A DNA stretch of 64,000 nucleotides. It comes from Azolla caroliniana (lineage: Eukaryota > Polypodiophyta). The notes below the pieces were generated by a model, which did not search any database, was not told the DNA's origin, and saw only the letters and a list, made by a program, of their open reading frames with translations. The DNA lies in the NCBI GenBank assembly GCA_043228905.1, contig JBHGNT010000080.1, positions 1 to 64,000 on the forward strand. Direction: 5' to 3'. The position numbers were made by a program, and so were the translations under genes. Below are positions 23,639 through 36,308 of this stretch, piece by piece (the stretch's first letter is position 1; each line of letters starts with the position of its first letter).

Positions 23639-24700
23639 ATGGCTACTGTTAGCGCCCAAGAATACCAATCCGTTTTCTCCGAGCTACAGTGCCTAAAAGA
23701 AAAGTTTGTTGCCCTGGAACAAGAAAACCAACAATTGATAGGGGATCTGCAACAAATCGCTCTAGAAAAACAACAAACGCAACAACAACATGGGGAGTTA
23801 GCGTTACAGGTACAACAACTCGAAGCAGCGTTGCAACAACAAGGATCAAGTCCCTAAGGATTTCATAAAGAGCCCAAGATTGGACTTCCTGTGAAATTTG
23901 ATGGAACGCGATCGCAATTCTGGGGATTCCTTAATCAGGTACGCTTAGTCATCCAGATGCATCCTTCCTGATATCCCACTGATGCATCTCGAGTCGGCCT
24001 AATAGGCACACTACTTAGCGGCTCAGCCTTGGCATGGTTCGCTCCGCTTCTAGAAAAACAATCGCCCTTGCTTAATCACTTTGAAGATTTTATTGGTGAG
24101 TTTAAAGCCTGCTTTGGAGATACCGACAACATCAGGACGACGATCAACAAGATCCGAAGATTGCGTCAAGGCGATCGTCCAGCCTCTGCCTACGCGGCAG
24201 ATTTCCGTCTACTCGCCTCAGGTATCCCCTGGGATGATCAGGCCCTCATGGAGCAGTTTTGCTACGGCTTGCGCAACGATGTCAAAAACTTGCTTTTAAC
24301 CTTCCCCGAAGAACCAAAGTCTCTTACAGAGGCAATCAGTCGAGCGGTCCGATGCGACAACCGCCTTTTAGAACGACGTTCGGAACATCAGTTACAAATA
24401 CCACGCTCTTGGCCGGAACCCACATACGCCTCAGTCACGGCTAAATCGTTTGCACGCAATGTACCTCAAGCCAATATTCTGACACCGATGGAGATCGACA
24501 CCATGCATCGACGCGGCCCGTTATCGGAAGAAGAAAAGCAACGACGACGTGCCAATCGATTATGTCTTTATTGCGGTGGACCAAGGCATATCGCCATCAA
24601 TTGTCCCCATAGGCCAAGAAGACAGGTAAATCAAATCGTCGCCTGTACTAAACCCGAGTCAATTCTTCCCTTCGGAGTGTCTGATAGTATTAATAGTACT
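23639..24700 (+). pseudogene. E2 gag (interrupted by copia E5)
   Basis: The frame opens at ATG 23639 with a Gln-rich coiled coil (about 70 aa). After a TAA at 23855 the same frame continues with GLPVKFDGTRSQFWGFLNQV and, after a TGA at 23969 (a likely CGA to TGA change, family sequence HPSRYPTD), with ALAWFAPLLEKQSPLL, a capsid C-terminal part, and a CCHC knuckle CLYCGGPRHIAINC near 24570. E5 interrupts it at 24700. The frame resumes at 29901 and ends with TGA at 29994. Confidence 0.85.
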
Positions 24701-25147
24701 TGTTGAGAGACAAGCTCAACATCGGCCGGATCGGCTGAAGAAGCCGAGGACCGGATCAGTTGGGACCGATCGGTTAGGCCGAATGCGTAAACCGGTACGC
24801 AGACCGGTGCGTAGGTAGGGCAGGATCGGTGCGTAAACCGGGAGGCCGTTAGGGAAGATATTCCGTAAGGAATATATTTGGGAGTTAGTGTAGGAGCTCT
24901 TAATGAGCATTGAAGTACTGTAAGTACTTCGGTCAGTCCTTCTAGGACTTGTATAAAAGTGTTCATTGAACACACATATGTATAGAGAATGGTGAATAGA
25001 GTTTTTTGAATATAGTTCTTGTGTTTTCTCTCTATCACTCTTTCTGTCTCTCCCGCGTATACTGCGTAAGCTCAAGCTCTCCATTAAACCTGAGTTTTCT
25101 TCCTTCTGTTCGGTCTTCATACTTGCTTCCGCACGTTACTCTTTACA
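24701..25147 (+). repeat. E5 5' LTR
   Basis: TATAAAAGTG at about 24952 is a likely TATA box. It ends TTTACA directly before the tRNA-Met primer site. Confidence 0.95.
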
Positions 25148-25219
25148 TGGTATCAGAGCGCGAGGGTTGAGAACCTCTCTGCAGCCGACACAGCTTGACG
25201 AAGAAGAACAAGAAGAACG

Positions 25220-26089
25220 ATGGATAGAGGCATGGTGAGCTCGCTTCCAACAGAGAAGCTCGACAGAACCAACTACGCGTCTTGGTCCTACAAGATGCAC
25301 CAGTACCTGCTCGGGCACGGCTACTGGAGTTATGTCGAAGGAGCTAATGACGCGGCACCCGAATCGACACACAAAGACTTCCCGTCGTGGGAGCAATCGG
25401 CGAGCAGGGTATTATACTGCTTCGCGTCGTGTGTGGGCCAACAACTATTGAGCTATGTTCGGGATGCAAAGACGCCGAAGGATGCGTGGGAAAATCTGAA
25501 GACTGACAAGGGAAATCGGCAGCGATCGCACTACGCCGAAGACTCCGGGAGAGCCGGAGAAGGGTCTGTCTTCGTGACGAGACACGAAGCAAACTCAATG
25601 AAACGGACCACCCCGAGATCGGACGAGGTGTGGTACGTAGACTCCGGCGCGTCAAACCACATGACGAGCCATAAGGAGTGGTTCTCGTACCTTGAAAAAC
25701 CGATACAACCTGGAGTAGTCGCAACTGGAGACGACACTCCGCATCCGATCGCGAATGTCGGAGAAGTTCCCCTTAGCCATGTCGGGCACAAAGGGAAACT
25801 CATGAACGTGCTGCACGTTCCGACAATCACGAAGAACTTGGTCTCGGTCGGACAGATCGTCGACCAAGGGATGGAGGTTTGGTTTACACACCTCGGGTGC
25901 TTCATTGAGGAAGAAGGCTGTGTGATTGCGCAAGGGCACAGAGACGGGAGGATGTTCATCCTCGATTCCACTAACGGCGGCACCGCAATGTTCGCGAAGG
26001 GACAAAAATCCGAGTCGGACATCGACTTGTGGCACAAGCGGATAGGCCACGTCAACTACCAGCGGCTTCAAGATCTGCAATCGAAATAG
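25220..26089 (+). pseudogene. E5 gag (internally deleted) and protease
   Basis: The copia gag N-terminus (LDRTNYASWSYKMHQYL) runs to DAWENLKT and then jumps to a short linker, so most of the usual gag domain and the CCHC knuckle are missing. The aspartic protease follows with WYVDSGASNHMT, then the pre-integrase segment (DLWHKRIGHVNYQRLQDL) begins. A TAG at 26087 interrupts the frame. Confidence 0.9.
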
Positions 26090-26900
26090 GTAGTATTCGG
26101 ATTGCCCAAATTTAGTGGCCGAAAGGCACAAATTTGTGAAGCCTGCCAGCTCGGGAAGCAACACCGACTTCCTTTCCCCAACGAGCGAAACCGGAGCCAG
26201 AACAAGCTCAACCTTATACACTCCGATGTATGGGGGCCGGCACAAAACGTTAGTCTTGGCGGGAGCCGATATTTCGTCTCCTTCATCGACGACCACACGC
26301 GGCACACGTGGATCTACCTCATTGAGAGGAAGAGCGAAGTCTTCGACTGTTTCCGGGACCTCAAAGGGTTCGTGGAAACGGAAACAGGACGAAAGATCAA
26401 GTGCCTGCGGTCAGATGGCGGGAAAGAGTACTTTTCTGGTCAATTCAACGGTTATCTACAACAAATGGGAATTTGGCGCGAATTCAGTTGTAGATACACG
26501 CCAGAGCAGAACGGCGTGGCCGAGAGGAAGAATTGGTCGATTGTGGAAGCGGCACGAGCAATGCTGGAGGAGAAGAGCTTGCCCAAGTTCTACTGGGCTG
26601 AGGCAGTAAGGACCGTGGTATACATCCAGAACCGGATCGGAGACAAAGTGTCGGCGCACGAGCTATATTTCGGAACGAAGCCGAACTTGCGACACTTGAG
26701 GGTGTTCGGTAGCATTGCGTATGTGCATGTACCGAAGAAGAAAAGGAGGAAGTTGGACGGAAAGGCCGAGAAATGCATCTTGGTCGGTTACTCGGACGAG
26801 CAAAAGGGTTATATATGCTATAACCCTCGTATCAAACAAGCGCGTGTCAGCCGTGACGTTGTGTTTGACGAGTCCGCGTCCTGGTACCAGCCGCCGACTC
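26090..26900 (+). pseudogene. E5 integrase
   Basis: In frame with the preceding part after one TAG. It completes the HHCC finger (ICEACQLGKQHRLPF) and carries the catalytic core: LIHSDVWGP, KCLRSDGGKEYFS, and the E in QNGVAERKN. The C-terminal end has FGSIAYVHVPKKKRRKLDGK. A frameshift near 26895 moves the frame before RT. Confidence 0.92.
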
Positions 26901-28641
26901 CAATACGAGCTCTGACGATGAGGTCAAAGAGGCCGAGATGCCTCCGGATGAGCCCGAAATCGAGACCCGCGAAGAGAGTCCGATTTCACTCCGTTTAAGT
27001 GGACCAAGTGGACCGATTGGACGACTGAGTCAGTACGACCAATCCGATGAAGAGCCAGCGAGTAGTGGAGACTCGGTCGTGCATTCCCTGCGCAGGAAGC
27101 CGAGGAGACGGCTTACGCGCAAAGAGAAAGGGAAGAAGAAGGTGTCGGATTCCGGCACGGATAGGAACGAGTCAGACCGACGCGAGTCCGACTCCGAGGG
27201 AACCGGTGACGGGTCTTTAAAGGTGAAGTCCGCGTCGACCGAGAAGGCCTCGACATCGGCTAATGTGAGATTACGCCGATCTACCCGCCAGAAGAACCCT
27301 GTTTTGCGGTTCGGATACAATGAGTACATGGCGCATCATTATGCGTCCATGACCCGTGTAGCGGAAGTGCGTGAGCCGGAGAGCTATGCAGAAGCGGCTA
27401 AAGACGCGAATTGGCGTGCCGCGATGGAGGAAGAGATGCACGCATTGGCAGAGAACGAGACCTGGGACCTGGTTGACGCACCAACAGGGGTAAAACCGAT
27501 CGGGTGTAGGTGGGTGTACAAGGTCAAGTACAACACCGATGGCTCGGTCAACCGGTACAAGGCTCGGCTAGTGGCAAAGGGCTACGCGCAGAAACACGGC
27601 ATCGACTACGATGAGACATTTGCGCCGGTCGCGAAAATGACGACCGTCCATGTTTTGCTCGCAGTAGCTGCGGCGAAGGGGTGGCACTTACAACAGATGG
27701 ATGTAGAGAATGCGTTCCTGCAAGGTGACCTTGAGGAACAAGTGTACATGGTACAGCCCCCCGGATTTCACTCCGGAACGAACTCCACGGTAGTATGCCG
27801 ACTGAAGAAGTCCCTTTACGGACTGAAGCAAGCCCCGCGTGCCTGGAACGCGAAGATCACGCAACAACTGCGTCGGATGGGCTTCGTCACGTCAAAATCG
27901 GACTCTTCCCTGTTCATCCGGAAAGGTCGACTCGAACCGGTTAGTATTTTACTATATGTTGATGACTTGGTCATCACCGGCGCCGACCTCGGTGAAATCG
28001 ACCGCGTGAAGCTCCAGCTTGCGGCATCGTTCGACATGAAGGATCTGGGGGACCTTCATTACTTCCTTGGGATCGAAGTGATCCGTACCCCCGAAGGCAT
28101 ATTGATCAGCCAACGTCATTACGTGCAGAGTATGCTCTTCAAATTCGGGATGGCCGACTGTAAGTCCGTCTCGACTTCTCTGGACAGAACCATCAAGCTT
28201 CGTCCCGATACGGGAAAGGTATGCGACCCGACGAGGTTCCGACAAATTGTCGGAAGCCTCATATACTTGACCATCACCCGACCCGACCTCAGTTATCCGG
28301 TCGGAGTGATCAGTCAGTTCATGGCGCGACCTACCGAGGAGCACCTTCAGTGTGCGCAACGCATACTTCGGTATGTCAACGGCACTAAGGACCGGGGACT
28401 GCTATATCGGACCGGTGCAGTCGCGCAGTTAGTCGGCTACACCGATGCTGATTGGGCTGGCAACGCCGCCAATCGCCGATCCAGGTCTGGATACGCGTTC
28501 TCCCTCGGGAGTGCCGCGATCGCGTGGAGCAGTAAGAAGCAGCCGACAATTGCACTGTCGAGCACCGAAGCTGAGTACCGAGGAGCGGTTGTCGCGACAT
28601 GTGAAGCCATATGGTTGAAGCGGCTACTTCAGGACCTGTAA
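26900..28641 (+). pseudogene. E5 reverse transcriptase and RNase H
   Basis: Copia RT with WRAAMEEEMHALAENETWDL, the QMDVENAFLQGDLEE block, LKKSLYGLKQAPRAW and the catalytic YVDDLVITG at about 27950. RNase H follows (GYTDADWAG at 28436, ALSSTEAEYRG). A TAA at 28639 ends the frame; the remaining RNase H (TTIYCDNLSSIQLVKNPVFH, ADIFTKPFG) continues in the same frame to 28947. Confidence 0.94.
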
Positions 28642-28947
28642 GAGGAGGTGTCCGATCCAACGACGATCTACTGCGACAACCTCAGCAGCATTCAACTCGT
28701 GAAGAACCCCGTCTTCCACGCACGGACCAGCCACATTGAGGTGCACTACCATTTCGTCCGTGAGCGTGTCCTTTCCGGTGAAGTCGAACTTCAGTACGTT
28801 CCGACGGATCGGCAGACTGCCGACATCTTCACCAAGCCTTTTGGTTTGGACAAGTTGCGGCAACTCTCAGGTGCGCTCGTATTGCGTCACCTCGACGTGC
28901 CAAACTTGAGGGGGAGAACAGTCCCGAACGACCAAGCAAGGCAGTAG
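28642..28947 (+). pseudogene. E5 RNase H C-terminal end
   Basis: Same frame as RT after one stop. It ends with the usual copia tail ADIFTKPFGLDKL. The 500 bp between here and the 3' LTR show no further domain. Confidence 0.88.
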
Positions 28948-29448
28948 GAAAGGAGCGGAGACCGCGACACCACCAAGTCGGTTGACTCGGTTGTCGAGTT
29001 CGACTTCGGATCGGCTGAAGAAGCCGAGGGCGGACCCGCGGAAAAGTTCGGAAGAGGATAGAAGGGGAGCAACTGAAGGAGAGAGCCGAAGCCAACCACG
29101 CATGGGGAAGATGACGCCACCGAGGGCGAGAAGACCGAAGACGAGTTGGAGACAGCCAACTCGGACGAGAGCGAAAACCGATCGGAGGTAGCCGAGACGG
29201 TTCGGATGTTTGATTCAGACACGCTGAATCAACCGAGGCCCAAGCGGAAGAAAAGGCAGCAGAAGAAGCGTCAACACCGCAACAACAGAAGAGCTGATGA
29301 GGGCCACATGAGCAGACAAGCCGACCGGAAGGGTCGAAGCACGCGGAGTCAAACAGGTCGTGGAGCGCGAGCGAGGCGTGAAGCCAGGAGGAACCGGAGC
29401 TGTGAACCCGAAGATCCCGAAGAGCCTCAAGTTGAGCTTGAGGGGGAG

Positions 29449-29895
29449 TGTTGAGAGACAAGCTCAACATCGGCCAGATCGGCTGAAGAAGCCGAGGACC
29501 GGATCAGTTGGGACCGATCGGTTAGGCCGAATGCGTAAACCGGTACGCAGACCGGTGCGTAGGTAGGGCCGGATCGGTGCGTAAATCGGGAGGCCGTTAG
29601 GGAAGATATTCCGTGAGGAATATATTTGGGAGTTAGTGTAGGAGCTCTTAATGAGCATTGAAGTACTGTAAGTACTTCGGTCAGTCCTTCTAGGACTTGT
29701 ATAAAAGTGTTCATTGAACACACATATGTATTGAGAATGGTGAATAGAGTTTTTTGAATATAGTTCTTGTGTTTTCTCTCTATCACTCTTTCTGTCTCTC
29801 CCGCGTATACTACGTAAGCTCAAGCTCTCCATTAAACCTGAGTTTTCTTCCTTCTGTTCGGTCTTCATACTTGCTTCCGCACGTTACTCTTTACA
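29449..29895 (+). repeat. E5 3' LTR
   Basis: Near-identical to 24701-25147 and followed by the GTACT target duplication. Confidence 0.96.
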
Positions 29896-29900
29896 GTACT

Positions 29901-30530
29901 AATAGAGTGTCAGATAGTATTCATAGTACTAATAGCCCAAGTATCTCAAATAAATTTGAAATCCTTAGTCAATTAGATGAAGAGTTAAACGATTGAGTCC
30001 AGCCAAAATATGAGTCGTTTGGTTGGACAACAGCCCTAGATTTGTACAACCCATTAGTGGTTCCATTCCTTCCAAGCAAGTTAGCAATGTGTTCCTAGCC
30101 CAAGTCATTGTTAGTACTAAAAGTACTCCCCCAGTACCCGTCCTAGCACTTTTAGATTCCGGAGCTAATTCCTGTTTCATGGATCGAAATTTTGCCCAAG
30201 CTTCTCAGATATCCTTAAGAAAACTTCCTTGTCCCGCATCTGTAGTAGTCATTGATGGTCGTCCCATTGCTTCCGGGAATATTGTAGAAGAATCAGAACC
30301 CATTCAAGTTGTCCTAGGTAGTTTTGTGTGTGTAATATCATTTAATATAATTAGTAGTCCAGAGCATCCCATTGTCCTAGGATTACCTTGGTTTGAATTA
30401 CATAATCCAGCCATAGATTGGAGAACAAGAGAAGTCTGATATCGACCACCCCAAGAATCAACTCACCGAGTTTCGACCATTTCACTCCATCAACTACGCG
30501 AAGAAGGACCCAAGGAGGCAATGTTCCTAT
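29901..30530 (+). pseudogene. E2 gag end and protease
   Basis: Continues E2 after the copia insertion. The gag frame ends at TGA 29994. A shifted frame from about 30000 encodes a retropepsin with ALLDSGANSCFMD at about 30150 and IVLGLPWFELHNP at about 30370, ending at TGA 30437. The linker to RT follows. Confidence 0.85.
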
Positions 30531-33500
30531 TTGCAATATCAATACATCCTTCCAGCACTATTAAGAAGGACTCCTCAGTACAACTTCCAGCAAAATATCA
30601 TCCTTATGCCGATGTATTTGACAAGGTAAAAGCCGGTACCCTTCCTCATCACCGTCCCTATGACTGTCCCATCGATTTACAACCAGAAAACCGAGCCACC
30701 ATGGGGACCAATTTACAACTTGTCACCCACCGAGTTAGAAGTCCTTCGAGCCTACATAGAGGAGAACTTGGCAAGCGGGTTCATCCGTCATTCGAAATCT
30801 CTGGCCGGTGCACCCATCTTCTTTGTCAAGAAGAAAGATGGCTCACTTCGTCTCGTCGTTGATTACCGCGGATTGAATAAAGTCACCATCCGGAATAGGT
30901 ATGCACTTCCTCTTATATCAAGTCTTTTAGAGCGAGGTAATGGTGCCAAGTTTTTTACTAAAATCGACCTACGAGGAGCGTATAACCTTGTGCGGATCCG
31001 ACCGGGAGATGAATGGAAGACCGCCTTTCGCACGCGGTATGGGCATTTCGAGTATACCGTTATGCCGTTCGGCCTAACCAATGCACCCGCAGTCTTCCAA
31101 CACATGGCAAATGATATATTCAGAGACCTCTTGGATATCTGTTTGATCATCTATCTGGATGATCTATTGATTTATTCGAAGACCCAAGAAGAGCACGATT
31201 CTCATGTACTATTAGTACTAAAGCGACTCCGCGAGAATGGTCTTTATGCCAAGCTAGAAAAATGTAGCTTTGATTGCAAGCAAGTGGAATTTCTAGGCTA
31301 CGTCATCTCCTCAAAGGGCATCGCCATGGATCCAGCTAAAATCCAAACTGTACTAGAGTGGCAAATTCCACGGTCGGTACGAGATGTACAATGTTTTCTA
31401 GGTTTTGCTAACTTCTACCGTAAGTTTATACAGGATTACTCAAAGATTATTTTACCTCTCACACAACTTACGAAGAAGGGCCAAGCATTTCTTTGGTCCA
31501 TCGAAGCAGATAGGGCTTTTCGGCATCTTAAGAAAGCCTTTACATCAGCACCGATTCTAGCTCATGTGGATACAAGAAAACCATTCATCATGGAGGCCGA
31601 CGCATCAGATTTCGCCCTCGGTAGCATCCTTTCTCAACAAGGAGATAAAGAAGAGTTGCATCCGGTGGCTTTCCATTCGCGCAAATTCGATGTCGCAGAA
31701 ATCAACTACGAAATACATGACAAGGAATTATTAGCCATCGTGGATTTATTTGTGCAATGGCGGCATTTCTTAGAGGGCTCTCCACATCAGGTCATTGTCT
31801 TTAGTGATCATAAAAATCTTGCTTATTTTCAAAACGCTCGTGTACTAAATCGACAGCAAGCTCGATGGGCGCAATTCCTCACGCGTTTCGATTTCAAAAT
31901 CACATATCGACCGGGGAAGCAGCAAGGAAAAGCAGATGCACTATCACGACGTTCATATCTTGCACCTCGTCCTGGTGATGCAACATTTGATCATCAAAAG
32001 CAAGTAATCTTGGGACCAACACGATTGCACACGGCGCGGATTTTTCACACCCCGATGGATTCACGGATTACCGATGACATACGTGCAACCTTGAAAACGG
32101 ATAGTTTTGCTCAAGACATCCTGGCGCACATTGATACTTCTGGGGCATCCTGTTCTCGGTCTCAACAACCATGTATTGACTACCAACAATTCGAATATCA
32201 TGATGGTTTGTTATTCTTTAAAAAGCGCGTATATGTCCCCGATTGCTCCTGTCACCTTCAAATCGTCCAACATTGTCACAACACCCATACGACGGGACAT
32301 TTCGGTAGTACTAAGACGTTGGAGCTAGTGCAATGATCTTTTTGGTGGCCCCACATGCGCCGTTTTGTCGACGACTACGTTAGGACCTGTGATGCTTGCT
32401 GCCGAGCAAAGATGCCACGACACCATCCATATGGCTTGTTGGAACCCTTACCGATTCCAAGTAAGCCGTGGCAGTCTATTTGTCTTGATTTTATCACAGA
32501 TCTTCCGGTCTCGAAGGGGTTCGATGCTATCCTAACCATCGTCGATCGATATACGAAGATGGCACATTTTGTGCCGTGTACTAAAGCCATCACTAGCGAG
32601 GAAACCGCCGCCCTTGTTATGTGTGAGGTATTTCGGCATCATGGCCTCCCAGACAGTATCATCAGTGACCGAGGACCGCAATTTGTCTCCAAATTTTGGC
32701 AGCATCTCTTCAAGATGCTCAAGGTCTCCTGCAACCTCTCCACCGGCTACCATCCTCAGAGCGACGGGCAGGCGAAACGAACAAACCAAACGCTGGAGCA
32801 ATATCTCCGATGTTTCCTGAGTTATCAACAGGACGATTGGGCCGAGATTCTCCACTTTGCGGAGTTTGCGTATAATAATGCTATTCACTCCTCAACTCGG
32901 GTCTCCCCATTTTTCGCTTATACCGGTTTCCATCCTCGCTGGTCGGTGATCGACACCCCGGAGCTACCTACCAACCCTCGTGTCGAGGATCATTTGGAGA
33001 GGCTACGCAAGATCCAAATGGATCTCTCTACTCACCTTCGTCATGCTCAACACACACAGAAGACTTATGCGGATCGTCATCGGATTCCCTCCTCTTTTGC
33101 CATCGGAGATCGAGTATGGCTCTTACGTCGTCACATCAAGACTACTCGACCGTGCGACAAGTTAGATTATCGACGACTCGGTCCCTTCCGTATTACGGGT
33201 AAGATTAATGATGTCACATTCCGCCTTGATCTCTCTCCGCAGCTTCAGATACATCCGGTTTTCCATTGTTCTCTTCTTGAACCTTATAAAGCAAACACCA
33301 TTCCCGATCGTGTGACACCGCCGCCCCCGCTGGAGTTGGATGCTGGCCCGGAGTATGAAGTTGCTGCCATCCTCAATTCCAAACTTGTTCGCAAGAACCT
33401 TTATTACTTGGTCGATTGGCTCGGTTATAGTCCGAGCGAACGTACTTGGGAACCCGTCGAGCATGTTGCCAATGCACAGGATCTTCTTGCTGATTTCCAC

Positions 33501-33563
33501 CGAAAGTATCCGGACAAACTTGGTCCGCAATCAACGCCGACTCGTTCCACTTGTCGTCTTTAA
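30530..33563 (+). pseudogene. E2 RT-RNase H-integrase-chromodomain
   Basis: The frame shifts once near 30692, inside the approach to RT. RT carries VVDYRGLNKVTIRNRYALPL, YTVMPFGLTNAPAVFQ and the catalytic IIYLDDLLIYSK (about 31150). RNase H carries FIMEADASDFALG and IVFSDHKNLAYF. A single TGA at 32334 (family sequence VQRSFWWP, so CGA to TGA) precedes the integrase: HHCC with CDACCRAKMPRH, CLDFITDLP, ISDRGPQFVSKFW and SDGQAKRTNQTLEQYL, where the catalytic E of the usual AERxNQ motif is K. The C-terminus is a chromodomain (EYEVAAILNSKLV, YLVDWLGYSPSERTWEP) at about 33350-33500, thought to target heterochromatin. Stop at 33561. Confidence 0.93.
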
Positions 33564-33574
33564 GGGGGAGATAG

Positions 33575-34054
33575 TGTCATGATATGGCAAGACTCGAACC
33601 CATGACCTTATGCTACATGGGTCGAGCTCTTACCATTAGACTATGAATTGTAATTTGTAGGATATTATTTTCTTTTATGCTTTATCATAGAAAATTGATG
33701 TATATTCTAGATCTCTCTAGAACATTCTAGAAGCTTTAGGCTTATTCCTAGAAACACTATAAAAGGAGGCACAAGGCATTGTTTTGAACCAAATTGGTTC
33801 AACACCAATCTTAAGCCTCTTAGCCGCTTTGTACTTATCTTTCACATAATATATTAGTTGTTGTCTCTCGCTATCTCTCTCTCTCCTCTTCTCACTCCCT
33901 CTCTCGGGAGTCTTACGCAGTCCCATCCCCTTAGTACTAATAGTACTACTCTTCTTTAGTACTAATTCCATCTCTGTTTTAGTACTATTCCTGACTAATA
34001 GTACTACTCTTCTTTAGTACTAATTCCATCTCTGTTTTAGTACTATTCCTGACA
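33575..34054 (+). repeat. E2 3' LTR
   Basis: 480 bp, begins TGTCATGATATGG. It holds the antisense tRNA-like module at 33585-33644, the TATA box, the TTGAACCAA-A-TTGGTTCAA palindrome and two 58-bp repeats. Confidence 0.94.
33585..33644 (-). other. tRNA-like module antisense in E2 3' LTR
   Basis: Second copy of the module at 23021-23080. B-box GGGTTCGAGTC is unchanged; one difference lies next to the A-box. Confidence 0.6.
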
Positions 34055-36308
34055 ACACCCCGACGACCAAGAGAAAACGGCTTTCGTCACCGAATGGGGG
34101 GTGTTTGTGGCCGTGGTGATGATGTTCGGACTCAAAACGGCACCGGCAACATTTCAACGAATCATCATGGAAATCTTTGGTGAATATATCCCGACTTTTA
34201 TGCAGGTTTTCCTTGACGATTTCGCCGTCTATAGCTGGGAGGAGGACCATTTTCAACACCTCCGTCTTTGTCTAGAAAAGTGTGTATTTGGCGTGTCCAG
34301 TGGAACCCTACTAGGACATATTGTGAGCCAGGAAGGTATTGCAGTCGACCCGGACAAAGTGAAAGCCATATTAGATGCACCGGCGCCGGCAACGGCAAAG
34401 GCATTGAGCCGGTTCTTAGGCCAGATCCGGTGGCACAGCCGGATGCTCCGATACTTGGCCGACCTGGCTACACCGTTGCATGCCGCGTTACATCTAACAC
34501 CATTCCAGTGGACCAACACCGAGGATAGGGCGTATAGGGCCCTCAAGGTACTATTGTCGCAAGCACCGGTAGTGCAGCCTCCGGATTGGAGTAAAGAATT
34601 TCATGTGTTCGTGGACGCCTTCGACATCGCAATCGGAAGCGTACTGATGCAACTTTCGGAGCCAAAGTGGTACCGGCCAGTGTACTATGCCAACCGAAAG
34701 CTATCCCAAGCGGAACAGAACTACTCTACCACGGAACGGGAAGCTCTAGGGATGATCTACAGTGTGACAAAGTTTCGGCATTATTTATTGGGAAGGAAGT
34801 TTTCCTTCCATGTAGATCATTAGGCACTCCTCTACCTGGTGTCCAAGGCGTCACTCACCGGTAAGTTGGCCCGATGGACCTTACTGTTACAGGAATTCGA
34901 GTTCGAAATATTCCACCGACCCGGTATACAGCATGCCGTAGCGGATTATTTAAGCCGATTAGAGTCCGGAGAGACGGGGGACGGAGTAGCGGACGAGTTT
35001 CCGGATGCGGAGCTGTTTCGAGTCACTACGGAAACGACAGTAGATGAGACGGTGGCACAGGAAGACAAGTGGCTCACAAATATGCACCAGTTTCTGAGTA
35101 CAGGACTGCCTCCGGAGGAGATGAATCGGGACGAAAGGAAACGCCTGGCGGTGCAAAGCCGACATTTCTGCTTACTGCGAGACACACTTTACCACAAGGG
35201 CGCGGACGGCATAGGGAGACGGGTTGTGCGAAGCGATGAAAAGGACCTCATACTGAGAGAAGCCCACTGCGGAGTTGCCGGAGGTCACTATGCCGGAGAT
35301 GCGACGGCCAGGAAAATATGGCAAAGTGGCCTATGGTGGCCAACTACATTAAGAGATGTTGTACGGTACGCAAAAGAATGTGACCTATGCCAGCGAATGG
35401 GCCAGCCAACGAAGCAGGCTCGGATGCCACACCAGCCGGTACTACCACTCGAACCATTCCAGAAGTGGGGGCTGGACTTTGTTGGACCGTTCAAACCACT
35501 GGCAATGAGAACAGGTAATCGGTATGTCATCGTCGCGATGGATTACTGCACGAAATGGGTGGAGGCCAAAGCCTTAAGAGACAACACCGCTGCTTCAACG
35601 GCAAAATTTCTATACGAATACATCTGGTGCCGTTACGGATGCCCAATCGAATTAATAAGCGACCAAGGGGGGCACTTTCTCAGACAAGTAGTTGAAAGCC
35701 TGACGACATTCTATGTCGTTGTCCATAAACAGAGCACACCGTACTATCCGCAAGCAAACGGGTTAGCTGAGTCGACCAACAAAACGCTCCAAAATATCCT
35801 CCGGAAGATCGTCAACGAAAACCGAACGGATTGGGATACCAAGCTACATAGCACGCTTTGGGCATACCGGACAACATACAAAACGAGGATCCGAACAACA
35901 CTGTTCCGGTTAGCGTTCAGACTGAAGGCGGTCATGCCGGTGGAATTCCAAGTACCAAGCTTACGGATCCAGCTACGGGAACGGCTAAACGAGAAGGAGT
36001 CGGAGGCAATACGGTTAACAGCGATGTGTGAACTCGAGGAACAACGACTGCCAAGCATCCTGTACTTAGAATTGGAACAACGGCGACGGAAAGCATTTGT
36101 CGACCGGCACAGGAAAGGAAATGAAAAAATGTTCGGAATCGGCAAGCCGGTGTTAGTATTTCAGACCCGGATGGGCAAGATGCCGGGTAAACTACGGTTT
36201 AGATGGTCCGGCCCGTATTGGATGACACGTGAGTATAATGGGTCCTACCAGTTAGGGACACTTGCCGGCGAAGTGCTAGGCAAACGGATTCAGATTGAAG
36301 CCATATAG
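34055..36308 (+). pseudogene. E1 RT C-terminal half, RNase H and integrase
   Basis: Resumes E1 pol in frame. RT: MMFGLKTAPATFQRI and the catalytic QVFLDDFAVYS at about 34205. RNase H: FVDAFDIAIGSVLMQ, NYSTTEREALGMIYS and FSFHVDH. A single TAG at 34821 follows (the relic at 9.9 kb has a different residue here). Integrase: HHCC (HCGVAGGHYAG, CDLCQRMGQPTKQ), catalytic D in WGLDFVGPF, D in ISDQGGHF, E in ANGLAESTNKT, and a GPY/F end (FRWSGPYWMT). TAG at 36306 ends pol. Confidence 0.93.

Larger units (their letters stand above)
24701..29895 (+). mobile_element. E5: Ty1/copia LTR retrotransposon nested in E2
   Basis: LTRs of 447 bp each at 24701-25147 and 29449-29895 (TGTTGAGAG...TTTACA) differ at about six positions. 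The target duplication is GTACT at 24696-24700 and 29896-29900. The primer binding site TGGTATCAGAGC at 25148-25159 matches initiator tRNA-Met. The polypurine tract GAGGGGGAG precedes the 3' LTR. Domain order gag, protease, integrase, RT, RNase H defines copia. It is the youngest layer of the nest by position and LTR similarity, but is disabled by a gag deletion, two in-frame stops and a frameshift. Confidence 0.96.
23011..34054 (+). mobile_element. E2: chromodomain-containing Ty3/gypsy element nested in E1
   Basis: LTRs at 23011-23569 and 33575-34054 start TGTCATGATATGG and end CCTGACA. The target site is GCACC at 23006-23010 and ACACC at 34055-34059 (one mismatch). A polypurine tract AAGGGGGAG precedes the 3' LTR. 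Content: gag with a CCHC knuckle, protease, RT, RNase H, integrase and a C-terminal chromodomain, which places it in the chromoviruses. The gag resembles Tf1/sushi and Tcn1-like elements (inference). It is itself interrupted by copia element E5, and frameshifts and stops make it inactive. Confidence 0.95.
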
